A stretch of DNA of 64,000 bases from Emergomyces orientalis (Eukaryota; Ascomycota; Eurotiomycetes; Onygenales; Ajellomycetaceae): assembly GCA_002110485.1 (NCBI GenBank), contig MOWL01000001.1, forward strand, positions 930,001 to 994,000, written 5' to 3'. Positions 43,075 through 54,268 of this stretch are shown one piece after another; positions within the stretch are counted from its first letter, which is position 1; every line of letters starts with the position of its first letter. Both the position numbers and the translations under genes were made by a program. The notes under the pieces are model-generated. The model worked only from the letters and a program-made list of their open reading frames with translations, did no database searches and was not told the origin of the DNA.

Positions 43075-46000
43075 ATGGCGGCCTCGGGCGGCGCGTCGTC
43101 TATTTCAGTGACCGTTCGAGTCAGGCCATTTACAATACGAGAAGCTGCGCAGCTTACAAAATGTGACGACTCAATGCTCTTTCTCGGGGACGGGTCCTTG
43201 GCCGCGGTCCCTACGCCGAAACTGATACAGAAAGGCATTCGACCTGTAGTAAAGGTCATGGATGACAAATGTTTGTGAGTAAAAGTGTCTTATGGCTACC
43301 TTTGTGGATAGCTCCTAACTTTTATCAACCAGGGTCTTTGACCCCCCAGAGGACAACCCAGTACATCGATTTTCCAGATCCGTTGTCCCGAACGGAAAAC
43401 GTGTGAAAGACCAGACATTCATGTTTGATAGGGTTTTCGACGAAAACACGAGCCAAGGGGATGTGTATGAATCAACAACTCGGAGCTTGCTGGACAGCGT
43501 GTTGGATGGCTACAATGCCACCGTGTTCGCATACGGGGCGACAGGTTGCGGGAAAACACACACGATTACGGGGACCGCTCAACAACCTGGTATTATTTTC
43601 CTGACGATGCAAGAACTTTTTGAGCGGATATCGGAAAGGACAGACGAGAAAGTCACGGAGGTATCATTGTCATATTTGGAAATCTACAATGAGACCATCC
43701 GTGATTTGCTCAGCAATACCAGTACCGTCAAGGGCGGCCTCATGCTCCGGGAAGATGCAAACCAAACAGTTTCTGTGGCCGGCCTTTCCAGCCACCACCC
43801 TCAGAACGTTCAGGAAGTGATGGATATGATTGTGAGGGGAAATGAGGCTCGAACGATGTCTCCCACAGAAGCAAATGCAACATCGTCTCGGTCCCATGCG
43901 GTTCTCCAAATTAACGTAGCACAAAAGGACCGTAATGCGGATGTCAACGAGCCGCATACAATGGCAACATTAAGTATTATCGATCTTGCAGGAAGTGAGC
44001 GAGCGAGCGCAACGAAAAATAGAGGAGAGAGGCTCATCGAAGGTGCCAATATCAACAAGTCTTTGCTGGCTTTGGGCAGCTGCATAAATGCGCTTTGCGA
44101 CCCAAGGAAGCGTAATCATGTCCCATACCGCAATTCGAAACTCACCCGCCTCCTGAAATTCTCACTGGGAGGAAACTGTAAGACGGTAATGATTGTTTGT
44201 GTCAGCCCGTCCAGTCAACACTTTGACGAAACCCAAAATACCCTACGATACGCGAACCGAGCAAAGAACATCCAAACGAAAGTTACGAGAAATGTTTATA
44301 ACGTCAATCGCCATGTCAAAGATTTCCTTGTTAAAATTGATGAGCAGATGGCCCTGATTAAGGAGCTTCAGCAGCAACAGAAGGATTATGAAACTGTTGC
44401 TTTCGCGAAGTTTAAGAAACAGGCTGAGAAAAAGGAACTAATTGTGCGGGAAGGAGTGGCTCGTCTGCGCAGTGCATATGAGCATTCGACCTCCGAAAGA
44501 GAAGAGAGGGTCAATTGTATGCTCCGCTTAAGACAGGTCAGCCGTCGCATCTCAATGCTTTCATCATGGATTGCTGCATTTGACAGCGTGTGCGATGCCA
44601 CTGAAAATGAATCCGCTCTGTCAAACCTCCAAGCAATTCGGAAGACTGCCCAAGGAATTCTTATCGAGTTAGAGGGTAGCAGGCAACATTATCACCAGAA
44701 ACTTGCGAGAAGCAGCTGGGACAGAGGGATAAACTCCGCGCTTGATACTGGTATTAAGCAGCTCCAAGAACTTGAAATAGCAGACAGTGTTGACACTGAA
44801 AGTCTCACCCGAGAAGCAGAGTTACTCAAGTCTAACGCAGAAAGGGAAGCATTAGGGGCGATTACCGAGCAAGAGAAAGGAGGGGATTTTGCTACGATCC
44901 AAAAGTTGCTGCAAGCCAATTTCGAGACAGTTTCTGCCATCGAGGATATTATGCAGCTTCGCGAGGAGGATGCGATTGCAGCTGGCAAAACAATCCTTGG
45001 AAAACTCCTCAGGTCCAGCACAACCACCACAGCCAACGTAGTCAAACCCGATGGGAGCGCACCATCCGTCGAAGCTTTCCCGCCAAGCAAGGCTGGTACA
45101 CCTAAGCGCCGGAAGCAATATAGTATGGGAGGCGCCGCATCGTTGCCAAAACCCATTAACGCGGCTATGGCAATAGCACCTCATGTATCCCCATCCCCAA
45201 CCAAGGCTTCCCCTAGAAGAAGGAAGATAGGGCCAAAGAAGGGAATTAATTTCACTCCAAAAAAGCTTCACGCGAAGAGCAACAAGCGAAGTGTAAGATG
45301 GAAGGATGATGTAGAGGACGGAACCCTTGCGGAATTTGAGAAGACTCCACAAAAGGTTGAAGAATCGTCCCCTAATACGCCATCGAACGAACCACAGTTA
45401 CCTCCAATGCATTTACTTGCATCCGCCATTCCCCGTCGAACCTCGAACGGCTCGAGAGAATCATCACCAATCCCCAGCCCTCCTACCTCGCTCAATATCC
45501 AGAAGAATAGTCGTTTCAAGGCTGGTTTCTTATCCAAGAAACCCAACGGATCTCCAGTCCCCTCGGCTTTACCTAGGCTCCCCTTATCGTCGGACGGCGA
45601 ACCTTCTCCATTACGTGGTATTGAAAATAGTAGTTTCCTAAATCGCAAATCCCTTGACCATTCTGAGGCTGATGATAACACAAAAAGCAATGTCAGCGGG
45701 TCATCATCAGATAGCGAAGATGGATGGAAAATGGACAAAAGTGACGCAATGACGATACACTCGGCGATGAGACGCATTTCCGGGGCCCACTATGGAGGGA
45801 ATCTAGCTTCGATGGCCGCTGCTAATAGAGTCCATCGACGACGAAGCCCGACAGCTGCCACGAGCGCAAGCCCGCCTAATGAAAACAGCAGCATGTTCTC
45901 GGCATCCCAAGCGAGGCGGATGGTAAAAAGCGAAAAGGAACACGATTCGAGGATTAGCGTTTTATCCCCCAGGACCGTACCCATCACGAAAGGAAATGGC

Positions 46001-46141
46001 CAGCGACGGACGACGTTCGGTGACGCGAAACAGATCGGGCTTGCCTCCAGGGAAGGGATCCGGCTTAGCTCGGCCACTATTTCAGGTGGTGGGTCGTTAC
46101 GGGGTAGTTTACAACCCGGTATGAAGGGCTCGTGGAGGTAG
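43075..46141 (+). CDS. Kinesin-8 motor protein (Kip3/KipB/KIF18 type)
   Basis: Exons 43075-43274 and 43333-46141 with a 58-nt intron (GTGAGT..CAG) encode about 1002 residues. An N-terminal motor domain (about 8-400) begins SISVTVRVRPFT. The P-loop is YGATGCGKTHTI, switch I NATSSRSHAV and switch II IIDLAGSERAS, and the motor ends with the NTLRYANRAKNI neck region. The DGYNATVFAYGATGCGKT context is typical of kinesin-8. A coiled-coil stretch follows (about 405-560), then a long Ser/Pro-rich, basic tail. Kinesin-8 walks to microtubule plus ends and promotes depolymerisation, controlling spindle length, chromosome alignment and nuclear positioning. The start is the ATG at 43075 because the motor core begins seven residues later. 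Confidence 0.95.
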
Positions 46142-47379
46142 TTCTAGAAGTGCTTTTCATTTGAATGTAGATCCTTAAATATTGGCGCTCGTGGGCGGGC
46201 TATAAGAAGGTGTTTCGGTGCTTATACGGTGTCTTAGGCTTCTGTCACGTTTTCTTCGATCCCTTGAACGGCGTGTATTCTAGTCGTTTTCTTCTTTTTT
46301 CTGTTTCTTTTATCCTTTCCGTGTTCAATATATCCAAATGACGTTTATCCTTCCTGCCTTTTTTTCATTTCCCCCTTCTTTTCTGTTTTGAGTGACGAGG
46401 TTGTCGATAGTTCGTTTCCGTTTCACACCTTATAGTTGCCCACCCTTAGTATCCACTTTTTGATTATGTACAGTACGGGAAGATTACTTTGAGACTGTGG
46501 AGTCTATTTTTTTCCCGCTCATGATTCGATATCTGCTAACGTGTCAATATGCGGCGAAATCATGTACTGCACACCAGCAAAAACTTCCAGTAAGCATCCT
46601 ATTTTTGAGGTTTACCCAATATCTTGAATCATTTCCGACAACCGCACATCATTGCAGAGATGTTTTATTTCTGCATTATTAAGTTTCAGGATGAGTAATA
46701 CCGCCTTGCCACACGACCCTTTGAAAACAAAGCCCCTCGAGCGCCAAAATAGCCCCAAACCAAAGCGAATTGGTGTAGATAACACGACCTCGGGAAGCAA
46801 CCAATATTATAAGATTGTAACCTATCACACCACCATTCCTGGTCAGCTTATGAGCTACGAAATACAGCTCTCGATTGGAGTTGTGATACTTGGAAGTAGA
46901 TACACAATACTGAGAAACTTTTGAAGTCAATTTAAACTCAATGTTCAGGACAGCGCCATGTGGAGACTTTCTGCATTGGTTGGATGGCTCTAACCAACAG
47001 CGTTTCAACCCGATGTGGGGCCTATCTTAACAAATATCTAGCCCTGAGTAAGTACCCGACCTTTGCTGCTTCAACGATAGCAGCTCCTAAGGCTAGGGAC
47101 AGTGCTATCGATAGAGGTTACAAGTAATAAACTAGATTTAAGAAAGTGTCGTGGCATTTTCTTTGGCATCTTCTGCTACACAAACCAGAAGCAGGCTATT
47201 GGTGCTTTTTAGATCTATATGTAAGGATTCTCAAAGGGTTCACAATTTTGTTTTCATTGGATTTTATATCATGATCATCATCGTCATCTATTATCATCAT
47301 TTTGCTTGAATTATACACTTGCAACTGTGAACAAATCTTTCCGATAACAATTAAGTAACAGCAGAGAATTGCCATTATT
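46142..47379. other. Intergenic, about 1.2 kb
   Basis: Kinesin 3' flank (pyrimidine-rich 46260-46400) followed by AT-rich DNA. Small overlapping frames near 46650-47008 on both strands show no domain-like sequence. Confidence 0.5.
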
Positions 47380-47573
47380 ATGATCGTTCTGCGGCACACC
47401 ATCTTCTCCTACACGATGGCAGTCAAGTCTCTATTCTTAATCATCTTGGTGGCCTCTGCATTCCGGGTCTCTGGAATGGCTTTTGTAGACGAAGCATGGA
47501 ATGAGTAAGCTTGGTGATATGTGATGAATGCTAACACTTTTATACGGGCAGTGTACCTCTGATTCGAAATTAA
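47380..47573 (+). CDS. Possible tiny secreted-peptide gene with one intron
   Basis: From ATG at 47380 (or in-frame ATG at 47416) the frame encodes a strong signal-peptide-like segment, KSLFLIILVASAFRVSG. MAFVDEAWN follows, then a canonical 47-nt intron at 47505-47551 (GTAAGC, branch TGCTAACA, GGGCAG). The join adds a short tail, DVPLIRN, before a TAA. The product would be 36 or 48 residues. A perfect intron and a hydrophobic leader by chance in AT-rich DNA is not very likely, but a product this short has no support beyond these signals. It could be the first exons of a decayed or larger gene. Confidence 0.35.
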
Positions 47574-48202
47574 CTGACACAACTTGCTTCTCTTAATTAA
47601 AATTTTGAAAAACGGTGAGAAGGAAGCCTAGCCATGTATTCCAGAGAAACAATACAGAAAACAGTAGATTCAGGAAACAGCACAAGAACAACGAAATTAT
47701 TGAGAAGCCGAGTGATTCAGGCTTTTGAGCCCGTCTCTCCCATTTTTCAGGATGTTGGCGGAACTGGCAACTTAAAAATTGAATAATTTGATATACAAGA
47801 TAATGGGGTAAGATAAGAAAAGGAATACATTTCTATATGTCTCTGAAATGTATGATGAATTGCAAAAGATATGTCTAGAGTACCAGCTGAATCAACAAAT
47901 ACAGTTTTGGCTGAGAATTTGCAGTCAAATGATGGTGTTCGATTTGGAATCTTCAGAGCGGATTAGTAAGGATGACGCCACCGTTCTGAGTGGAGCAGTG
48001 AGACAATTAAGACCTAGTAGAAGGGCATAATAAACAAACTGAAGTTTTGTATTTATATTCTCCTTCCCACCATTCTTCATACATTCTTGCTCTCCCACGC
48101 TTGTTTGATATTCAAGGGATTTTCGGTTTTCAATTAATTACAGGTTATAATCACCTCTATTATAAAATTTAACTACAACACATTCCACACTCCACATCGT
48201 CC
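47574..48202. other. Intergenic upstream of MsrA
   Basis: AT-rich. A 60-codon frame at 47848-48030 lacks recognisable features. The right end is the MsrA promoter. Confidence 0.5.
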
Positions 48203-49015
48203 ATGGCGCTCCCATTATCATCCATCATGCCGCCATTCATGTCACGAATAATGCGCCTCTTCTCCACCACCCCCTCCCTTTCACTGACTCCAGAATCACT
48301 CGCAGCCCGGGGCTTTCCCGAAAACACCCAGGAAGCCACAATCGCCGCCGGTTGCTTCTGGGGTGTGGAGCACTTGTATCGGAAAAACTTTGGCAGCGGA
48401 AAGGGGCTTCTAGATGCGAAGGTTGGATATTGCGGCGGGGATACGACGCACCCGAGTTATCGGAGTGTCTGCTCTGGGAAAACAGGCCGTATGTGGTGTT
48501 TTTTCTATATTTATATATTACATGCCATTTATTTACAAACCCCACACCCTCACAAAAACAAAAGAAAAGAAAAGAAAAGAAAAAGGAAAAAAGCAAAAAA
48601 GAAGAAAAAATCATATTTGCCCGACTGGCATTTAGCTGTTCTGACTTGACCCCCGCCCTCCTCTCTCTCTCTCTGACTATTTTCCCACCCAGACGCCGAA
48701 GCTCTAAGAATCATTTTCGACCCGTCCATTGTTACATATCGCCAACTCCTCGAGTTCTTTTACCGCATGCATGACCCCACCACGTTGAACCAACAAGGTG
48801 GAGATGTAGGGACACAATATCGGAGCGCGATATTCACGCACGGCGAGGAGCAGCATAAGATTGCCGAGGAAATTACAGAAAAGGTGGGTAGGGAATGGTG
48901 GAAGCGGCCCGTTACGACCCTGGTTGTTCCAGCAGGTCAATGGTGGGATGCAGAGGAATATCACCAGCTATATCTGGATAAAAATCCTGGTGGATATGAG
49001 TGCCCCGCGCAGTAG
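48203..49015 (+). CDS. Peptide methionine-(S)-S-oxide reductase MsrA
   Basis: Exons 48203-48488 and 48693-49015 encode about 202 residues. MsrA reduces the S-epimer of methionine sulfoxide using thioredoxin. The catalytic Cys51 lies in AAGCFWGVEH. Other family strings are VGYCGGDTTHPSY, the VCSGKTGHAEAL join across the intron, TLNQQGGDVGTQYRSAIF and YHQLYLDKNPGGY. The intron is about 204 nt, longer than most here, and contains several AAAAG units and a CT run before the acceptor. The first 28 residues are basic and hydroxylated, so the product from this ATG may be mitochondrial. Later in-frame ATGs (48227, 48239) could give a cytosolic form. The exon 2 boundary was set from reading frame, since I read that line two bases short. 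Confidence 0.93.
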
Positions 49016-51322
49016 GTTTTCCCCCCTCCCCTCCACTCCCCCGCCCCGTCCCAGGCCTTACCAATTTCTATCTCCGGAGCTTATTCAGAGTTCCACGAAC
49101 GGAAAAATTAATTCTATTCTTTCTTGATAAAATGAGGAGATGTGCTGATTAATTGCTCTTTATTTCGTTCCGCAGCTTTGTGAGGAATTTCCCGCCCTTA
49201 TCTGACTGAGCTTGCAAGTTTAAAATGAGTTTACGTAATTTCCATAAGGGAAGGGTACCGTACCTGTTCGATAAACAGCTTCCGCTCTGCGAGGCAATGA
49301 AAACGCGGAACACTATTTTCTTTTCACTTTTTTTTAAGACAAATACATACATATCATATATATATATACTAAGGGAGCTTTCGGATTGAGTTGAGGTTAT
49401 AATTGTGACTATTACTGTCGTTGGCTTACGCTTGGGGTTTGCGGTTTTGCTTTATTGTCGTTTGTGTGTAATATCCTAAACTCCGCTATGTTTTATAACC
49501 AGCCTGGCTTTTAAGTCCAATTATGGAACAATACTGGTCCTTTTACGGCTTTTATTTCAACCTTTTTTGTTTACTCTTCGTGTTCCCGCCCGCTTGAATG
49601 GCTGACTGATTGACATTTTCCGCATGCGGATGGCTTGCACGGAAAGTCCTACACTCGGCGTCTCGCTGTTGGATGTCCAAGACATCCGGTTCGGCGACAA
49701 CGATGCGAGATGTGCGTCCGATTTCGGTTGTGTCTAGCGCACGGAATTTATGCAGTGACTGCGTAATCCATGCAGATCTAGTATCCCTGCGTAGATACTG
49801 TTGGAGGTTAGCTCATAAGTAGCGGATACCTGGAGGAAAGCTAGTAGGAATCGAAGGCAAAGAGTTTTTCCCTGTTGCATACTACTCAGTGGTAGACCAG
49901 TTGGTAAAACCTTGAATAATACTCCGTTGTCATGATATTTTTGCCCTATATTGTTCCTTGCCTATAAGAAAATAGCGCAATATGACGGGTTAAGAGAGTA
50001 ACAAATGATGATGCTGGGTGTAATCTAATTTGGACTTAAGTCATAGAAGGATCATATTTCTAGGATATGTTTTGCCTTTTAATCTTTCGTTTGCCTTACG
50101 AGCATAGTGCAATATGACGGGTTGAGAGAATAATGAATGATGATGCTGGGTGTAATCTACTTCAGACTTGAGTCATAGAAGGCTCATATTTCTAGGGTAG
50201 TTATGTTTACAGGCTTAGATAATGATACTACATAATGTACTGTACCTTGCCACTCTACAAACCTACCAGATTTGGGGTTGGTGTTGATGTTACGAACTGA
50301 TAACCTCCATCACTTCCACAGCGCAGTCTAGACCCTTCTCCTCCTCTTCCTCTTCCTCCACCACTGATCCCACCCCACAAAACTCCCCCCGCATTGTTCC
50401 TCCATCTTCAGTTGTTCTTTTCTGCTGCTGCACCTGGTTACACCCGGATCACTGCGGTCCATTTGCCAACAACCCCATTTGAAAATAGCCCCAATGCAAG
50501 AGGAACCAGTCCAGCAACCCAACCCCGAAAAATTGGCCTTGCCTCCACCTCTACCGCCAACACCTACAACAACAGCAACACCACTCTGCAAGGGCCAGCA
50601 CTACTGGACTTGCGTAACTATGACTTAACTTAGCCGTTGTCGATTCTACCCTGAACTATCCGGGATTATCCCGGTCTTCGCCTTGACCGATTACCCTATG
50701 GTTTTCTTCGATTACCCCATAGCTTGGTTTCCTAGAATCCCACGTTTGATATCCATTCGGCGTGTTACTCGTTGAACTCCCGCCGCTTTCTACACTGTAT
50801 CATGCAGCCCCAGACAGCATGGCGACCCAGGAGGGGTAAAACGCCAGCAGCACAGTGTCATGAGGCTTTATATATTGTACTGCATATATAACTGAATATC
50901 CGCATATCACGCCGTTTCTCCGGAGTCCTACATTGAGTACGCACTCTTACTATTATTACTGTCGGATTGTCTTATCCTAATACCTATATATTCGTCCTAT
51001 CGGATCCACACACCTGATACACCTGGAGCATCGCTGGTGATTTTACTTGGCTCACCCTTTCGTTCCGAGCATATTGTCAATTATCTGGATAACACAGGAT
51101 TGGAAATCTACCTTCTCTTTTTTTTCCCTTTCTGCAACAGAATTAGCCCAGTATTGTCACTATCCTTTGATATATATCGTCATATTGCTGGGTCCTCATA
51201 TTGCTGGGTCCAGTCTCCCTCCACCTTATATTAAGGGGGTAGGGCGTTGTTGGTATATACAGGACGACTTTATAGGGGATCGGAAAAAAGTAGAAAGGCG
51301 AGCGTCGAGAGAAAGGTACGAA
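49016..51322. other. Long intergenic region with a diverged tandem duplication
   Basis: About 2.3 kb with no supported gene. It contains the 132-bp-period repeat noted separately. The section nearest proline dehydrogenase (50900-51300) is probably its promoter and leader. Confidence 0.55.
49960..50205 (+). repeat. Two diverged direct repeats, period about 132 bp
   Basis: The strings gcaatatgacgggtt (49977 and 50109), gatgatgctgggtgtaatct and gtcatagaagg-tcatatttctagg recur with the same spacing. The two copies are roughly 85-90% alike by eye over about 100 bp. No coding potential is seen. Confidence 0.85.
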
Positions 51323-52909
51323 ATGCGAAGACAGGTCGCCTTCAAAACTACCACTGGTTGCCTCTTTTATGCTAGGCATCAGCCTGCTGTTAGGCCTCCC
51401 GCATTATGGAACCAACATAGGGTTAGATACTCTCACCATGGGCCTACCCAGCAATCTGAACCCCCACTGCCTGCAACTGGAGGGCCATCGGCATCTCCTG
51501 GGTCAACAAGACCATATGCAACGTTGAATTCCACAATGCCTTTCACAAACCCGCCAACATCCCCTCCGCTGTCGATTTTGCCCTTGTCCACTGTTCTGCG
51601 GTCCCTATTCGTCACCTCCATCTCGTCATCGCCTCTTCTTTTCACCCCATCCTTGGCTTTCTTATCAGTCATAGCAAACCCCGAGTCAACCTTCCTAAAT
51701 CCTGATCGTAACCCTGTGTTGAAGCTGCTCATGGGACAGACGCTGTACGCCCAGTTCTGCGCAGGAGAGACGCCAGCAGAGGTCAAAGTGAATATTCAAA
51801 AGCTAAAGCAAATCGGATACTCAGGTGTCATTTTGGGGTATGCGCGGGAACTTGTGATGGATGAGAACGAGATCCGTTCTCTTGGCCAAGTCAGCGATGC
51901 AGAAGAAGCAGCAGAAAGTGTGGCCCAGGCCATTGCCGACGTGACATCTTGGAAGGAAGGGACCCTTGCCACAGTCGATCTGGCAGATGACGAAGATTTC
52001 GTGGCTATAAAATTCACGGGAGCGGGGGAAGGGTCGGTCCAGCAATTGCTGCGCAGATCGGCACCATCGCCAGCCCTCAGAAAGGCGATAATTGACGTTT
52101 GCGAGAGGGCAAAAGCGCGCAATGTCAGGTTGTTGATTGATGCTGAGCAGCAAGCTGTCCAACCAGCCATTGACGGTTGGACTCTCGAGTTCCAGCGAAT
52201 GTATAACAAAGGACCGGACCAGCGGGCTGTGGTGTATGGGACATATCAGGCATATCTTCGTTCTACCCCAGCAACTCTATCACGCCACCTCGCCATCGCA
52301 GAGGCGGAGGATTTCGTCCTGGGCGTCAAGCTAGTCCGAGGCGCATATCTAGGCAGCGAGCCGCGCCATCTCATCTGGGACACAAAAGCAGAAACCGATA
52401 ATACATACGACGGCATTGCCGAGTCGTTGATTAAACGAGAATACGGCGACGTTCTCAAGCCGGATTCTTCTTCATCCACAAGCACAAGTAGCCAGAGTGA
52501 TCACCGGCAACACCGCCAGCCTCATCCATTCCCCAAAGTCAACCTCGTACTCGCCTCCCACAACCGCGTCTCTGTTGAACGAGCTAGGAAACTCCGAAAC
52601 GAGCAGCTACGCACGACGGGGCCCACGCAGATTGAACTGGCTTACGGGCAACTTTCAGGCATGGCGGATGATATCAGCTGCGAGCTGGTGCAACACTGGA
52701 AGTCTGCTCGCGAACAGCAAGCTGAAGGGATAATGGTGGAAGTGGAGGCGCCGAAGGCGTATAAGTACCTTGTGTGGGGGACGGTGAGCGAGTGTACTCG
52801 ATATCTACTTCGGAGGGCGCAGGAGAATAGAGATGCAGCGTCCAGAACGGAGGATACGAGGAAGGCCATGGCGAGGGAATTGCGGAGGAGATTGGTTGGG
52901 GGTAACTAG
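51323..52909 (+). CDS. Mitochondrial proline dehydrogenase
   Basis: A single exon encodes 528 residues from ATG at 51323. The frame is open further upstream, but that part reads like leader, and the chosen start gives a mitochondrial presequence (MRRQVAFKTTTGCLFYARH). The enzyme oxidises L-proline to pyrroline-5-carboxylate with FAD and passes electrons to the respiratory chain. The PRODH barrel runs from about 125 to the end: IGYSGVILGYARE, RNVRLLIDAEQQAVQPAID, VVYGTYQAYLRSTP, GVKLVRGAYLGSEP, NLVLASHNRVS, YGQLSGMADDISCEL and the final VWGTVSECTRYLLRRAQEN. A Ser/Thr/Gln/His-rich insertion (about 386-408) is probably a surface loop, as in other fungi. In Aspergillus the equivalent gene (prnD) is clustered. 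No proline cluster is seen here. Confidence 0.95.
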   Translation: MRRQVAFKTTTGCLFYARHQPAVRPPALWNQHRVRYSHHGPTQQSEPPLPATGGPSASPGSTRPYATLNSTMPFTNPPTSPPLSILPLSTVLRSLFVTSISSSPLLFTPSLAFLSVIANPESTFLNPDRNPVLKLLMGQTLYAQFCAGETPAEVKVNIQKLKQIGYSGVILGYARELVMDENEIRSLGQVSDAEEAAESVAQAIADVTSWKEGTLATVDLADDEDFVAIKFTGAGEGSVQQLLRRSAPSPALRKAIIDVCERAKARNVRLLIDAEQQAVQPAIDGWTLEFQRMYNKGPDQRAVVYGTYQAYLRSTPATLSRHLAIAEAEDFVLGVKLVRGAYLGSEPRHLIWDTKAETDNTYDGIAESLIKREYGDVLKPDSSSSTSTSSQSDHRQHRQPHPFPKVNLVLASHNRVSVERARKLRNEQLRTTGPTQIELAYGQLSGMADDISCELVQHWKSAREQQAEGIMVEVEAPKAYKYLVWGTVSECTRYLLRRAQENRDAASRTEDTRKAMARELRRRLVGGN

Positions 52910-54268
52910 CTGGCTTAATATGGTTGGCTGCGATGAGACTGCTGTCTTTCTTTCTTTCTGGTTGGTTAAATGGGGATATATTTGTTTCCAAATTTTTTTG
53001 CCTGTTTTTTTTTTTTTTTTTTTTGCTTCTTTATTTACTTACCCTTCCCTGTTCGATAGCAGGCGCGGTACTTTGTCTTTCGGGAGCGAGTTGCATATAT
53101 CTTTTGGCGGAGAAAAGAAGATTTAACAAATTGAAAAATAATAAAGTCTTATTCTAATCACTTTATTCAATCAGTAGTGGGTAGGTAAAATGTTCTCTCC
53201 TCCGTAGGTGGGGGGAGGCTTCCTTTCCCACATCCAGCAGGATGTAGAGCATTTCAGGAGTGATGTTTGTTGTTCCTTCAATAACAAGTTAATGTTAGAG
53301 ATTTAAAAAGGAAGTTTTTTTGATATGGTTCCTGTTTTTGCTCTGCATTGCTTATCTCTTTATAACCGCATCAGCCGTTCCCAGAAACCCGGGAAGCCGT
53401 TGTTGGGTTTACTTTATAATTTCTTTTGTGTTCTCTTTTCTCTTTCAGAGGAGGGGGGGCGTCAAATATAGATTCAACCGGTTTTCGGTTTCGGCAATGT
53501 CCATAAAGAACTCTTATTTGAGGTAGTTTAGATATTTAGCAGGTAGCAAGGTCAAATATAACACATAAAAGAATGAAAGGAAGTTAACATCGCTATGTAA
53601 TGTTATTAAAATTGGTTTGACTTACCCTGAAATAGATTATGGAACCGTTAGGCGAGATGTTAAAGTCCATATCTTTATTTATGTATAACCATTTAGTTAT
53701 AGCTGATGTAAAGTCTGCAACAAAGTCTGGCATATCTTAGCTTTGGGTTTCCTACTCTCCGCTTGCAAAAGAAGTAAGATCCTGCATTCCATTGTCACTT
53801 TTCATAATTGTAAATGGCAGAATTGAGGGGAATTATAAGTATCCAACAACTGAATGACGTATATTTCCTATTTCTCTGAATTGAGGTGAAAGTTAAAAGA
53901 AAAGTGAATGAGGAGGTGTAGGGGTAAAAGTATAGATTGTTGTTTCACTTACAAAGTGTTATTCTATATCTCTGTACTACAGGCACTTCACTCTGTTGTT
54001 TTTGCATAGCAGCTCATCTTTTGTTGCTGTTCTTGTTGGTTCTTTTTATTTGAAGAAATCTGTTTTTGAAGCGCACCATTTTCCATTCCCATTTCCGCTT
54101 TATCTCTCTCTTCTCTTTTTCACTCCTCACCTATTCAACAGACCATCCGTCAGGTTTTCTTTTTCATCCCCCTAATTTTACTTCCTCTCTCATATACCAC
54201 AGGTCCGTATATTTCGCTCGGTTCGCCATCATCGCATCTCCGCTCTATATGCTCCTCGTACTACTAAA
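52910..54268. other. Intergenic, about 1.36 kb
   Basis: AT-rich, with a long T run near 53007-53024 after the proline dehydrogenase stop. No gene is supported. The right end (54060-54268) is pyrimidine-rich and likely the leader of the next gene. Confidence 0.55.

Noticed and set aside
48540..48610. AAAAG-rich stretch as a separate repeat element
   Set aside because: It lies within the MsrA intron and is a simple-sequence run, so it is described with that gene.
50037..50100. Tandem repeat as a minisatellite array
   Set aside because: Only two diverged copies exist, so it is a duplication rather than a satellite array.
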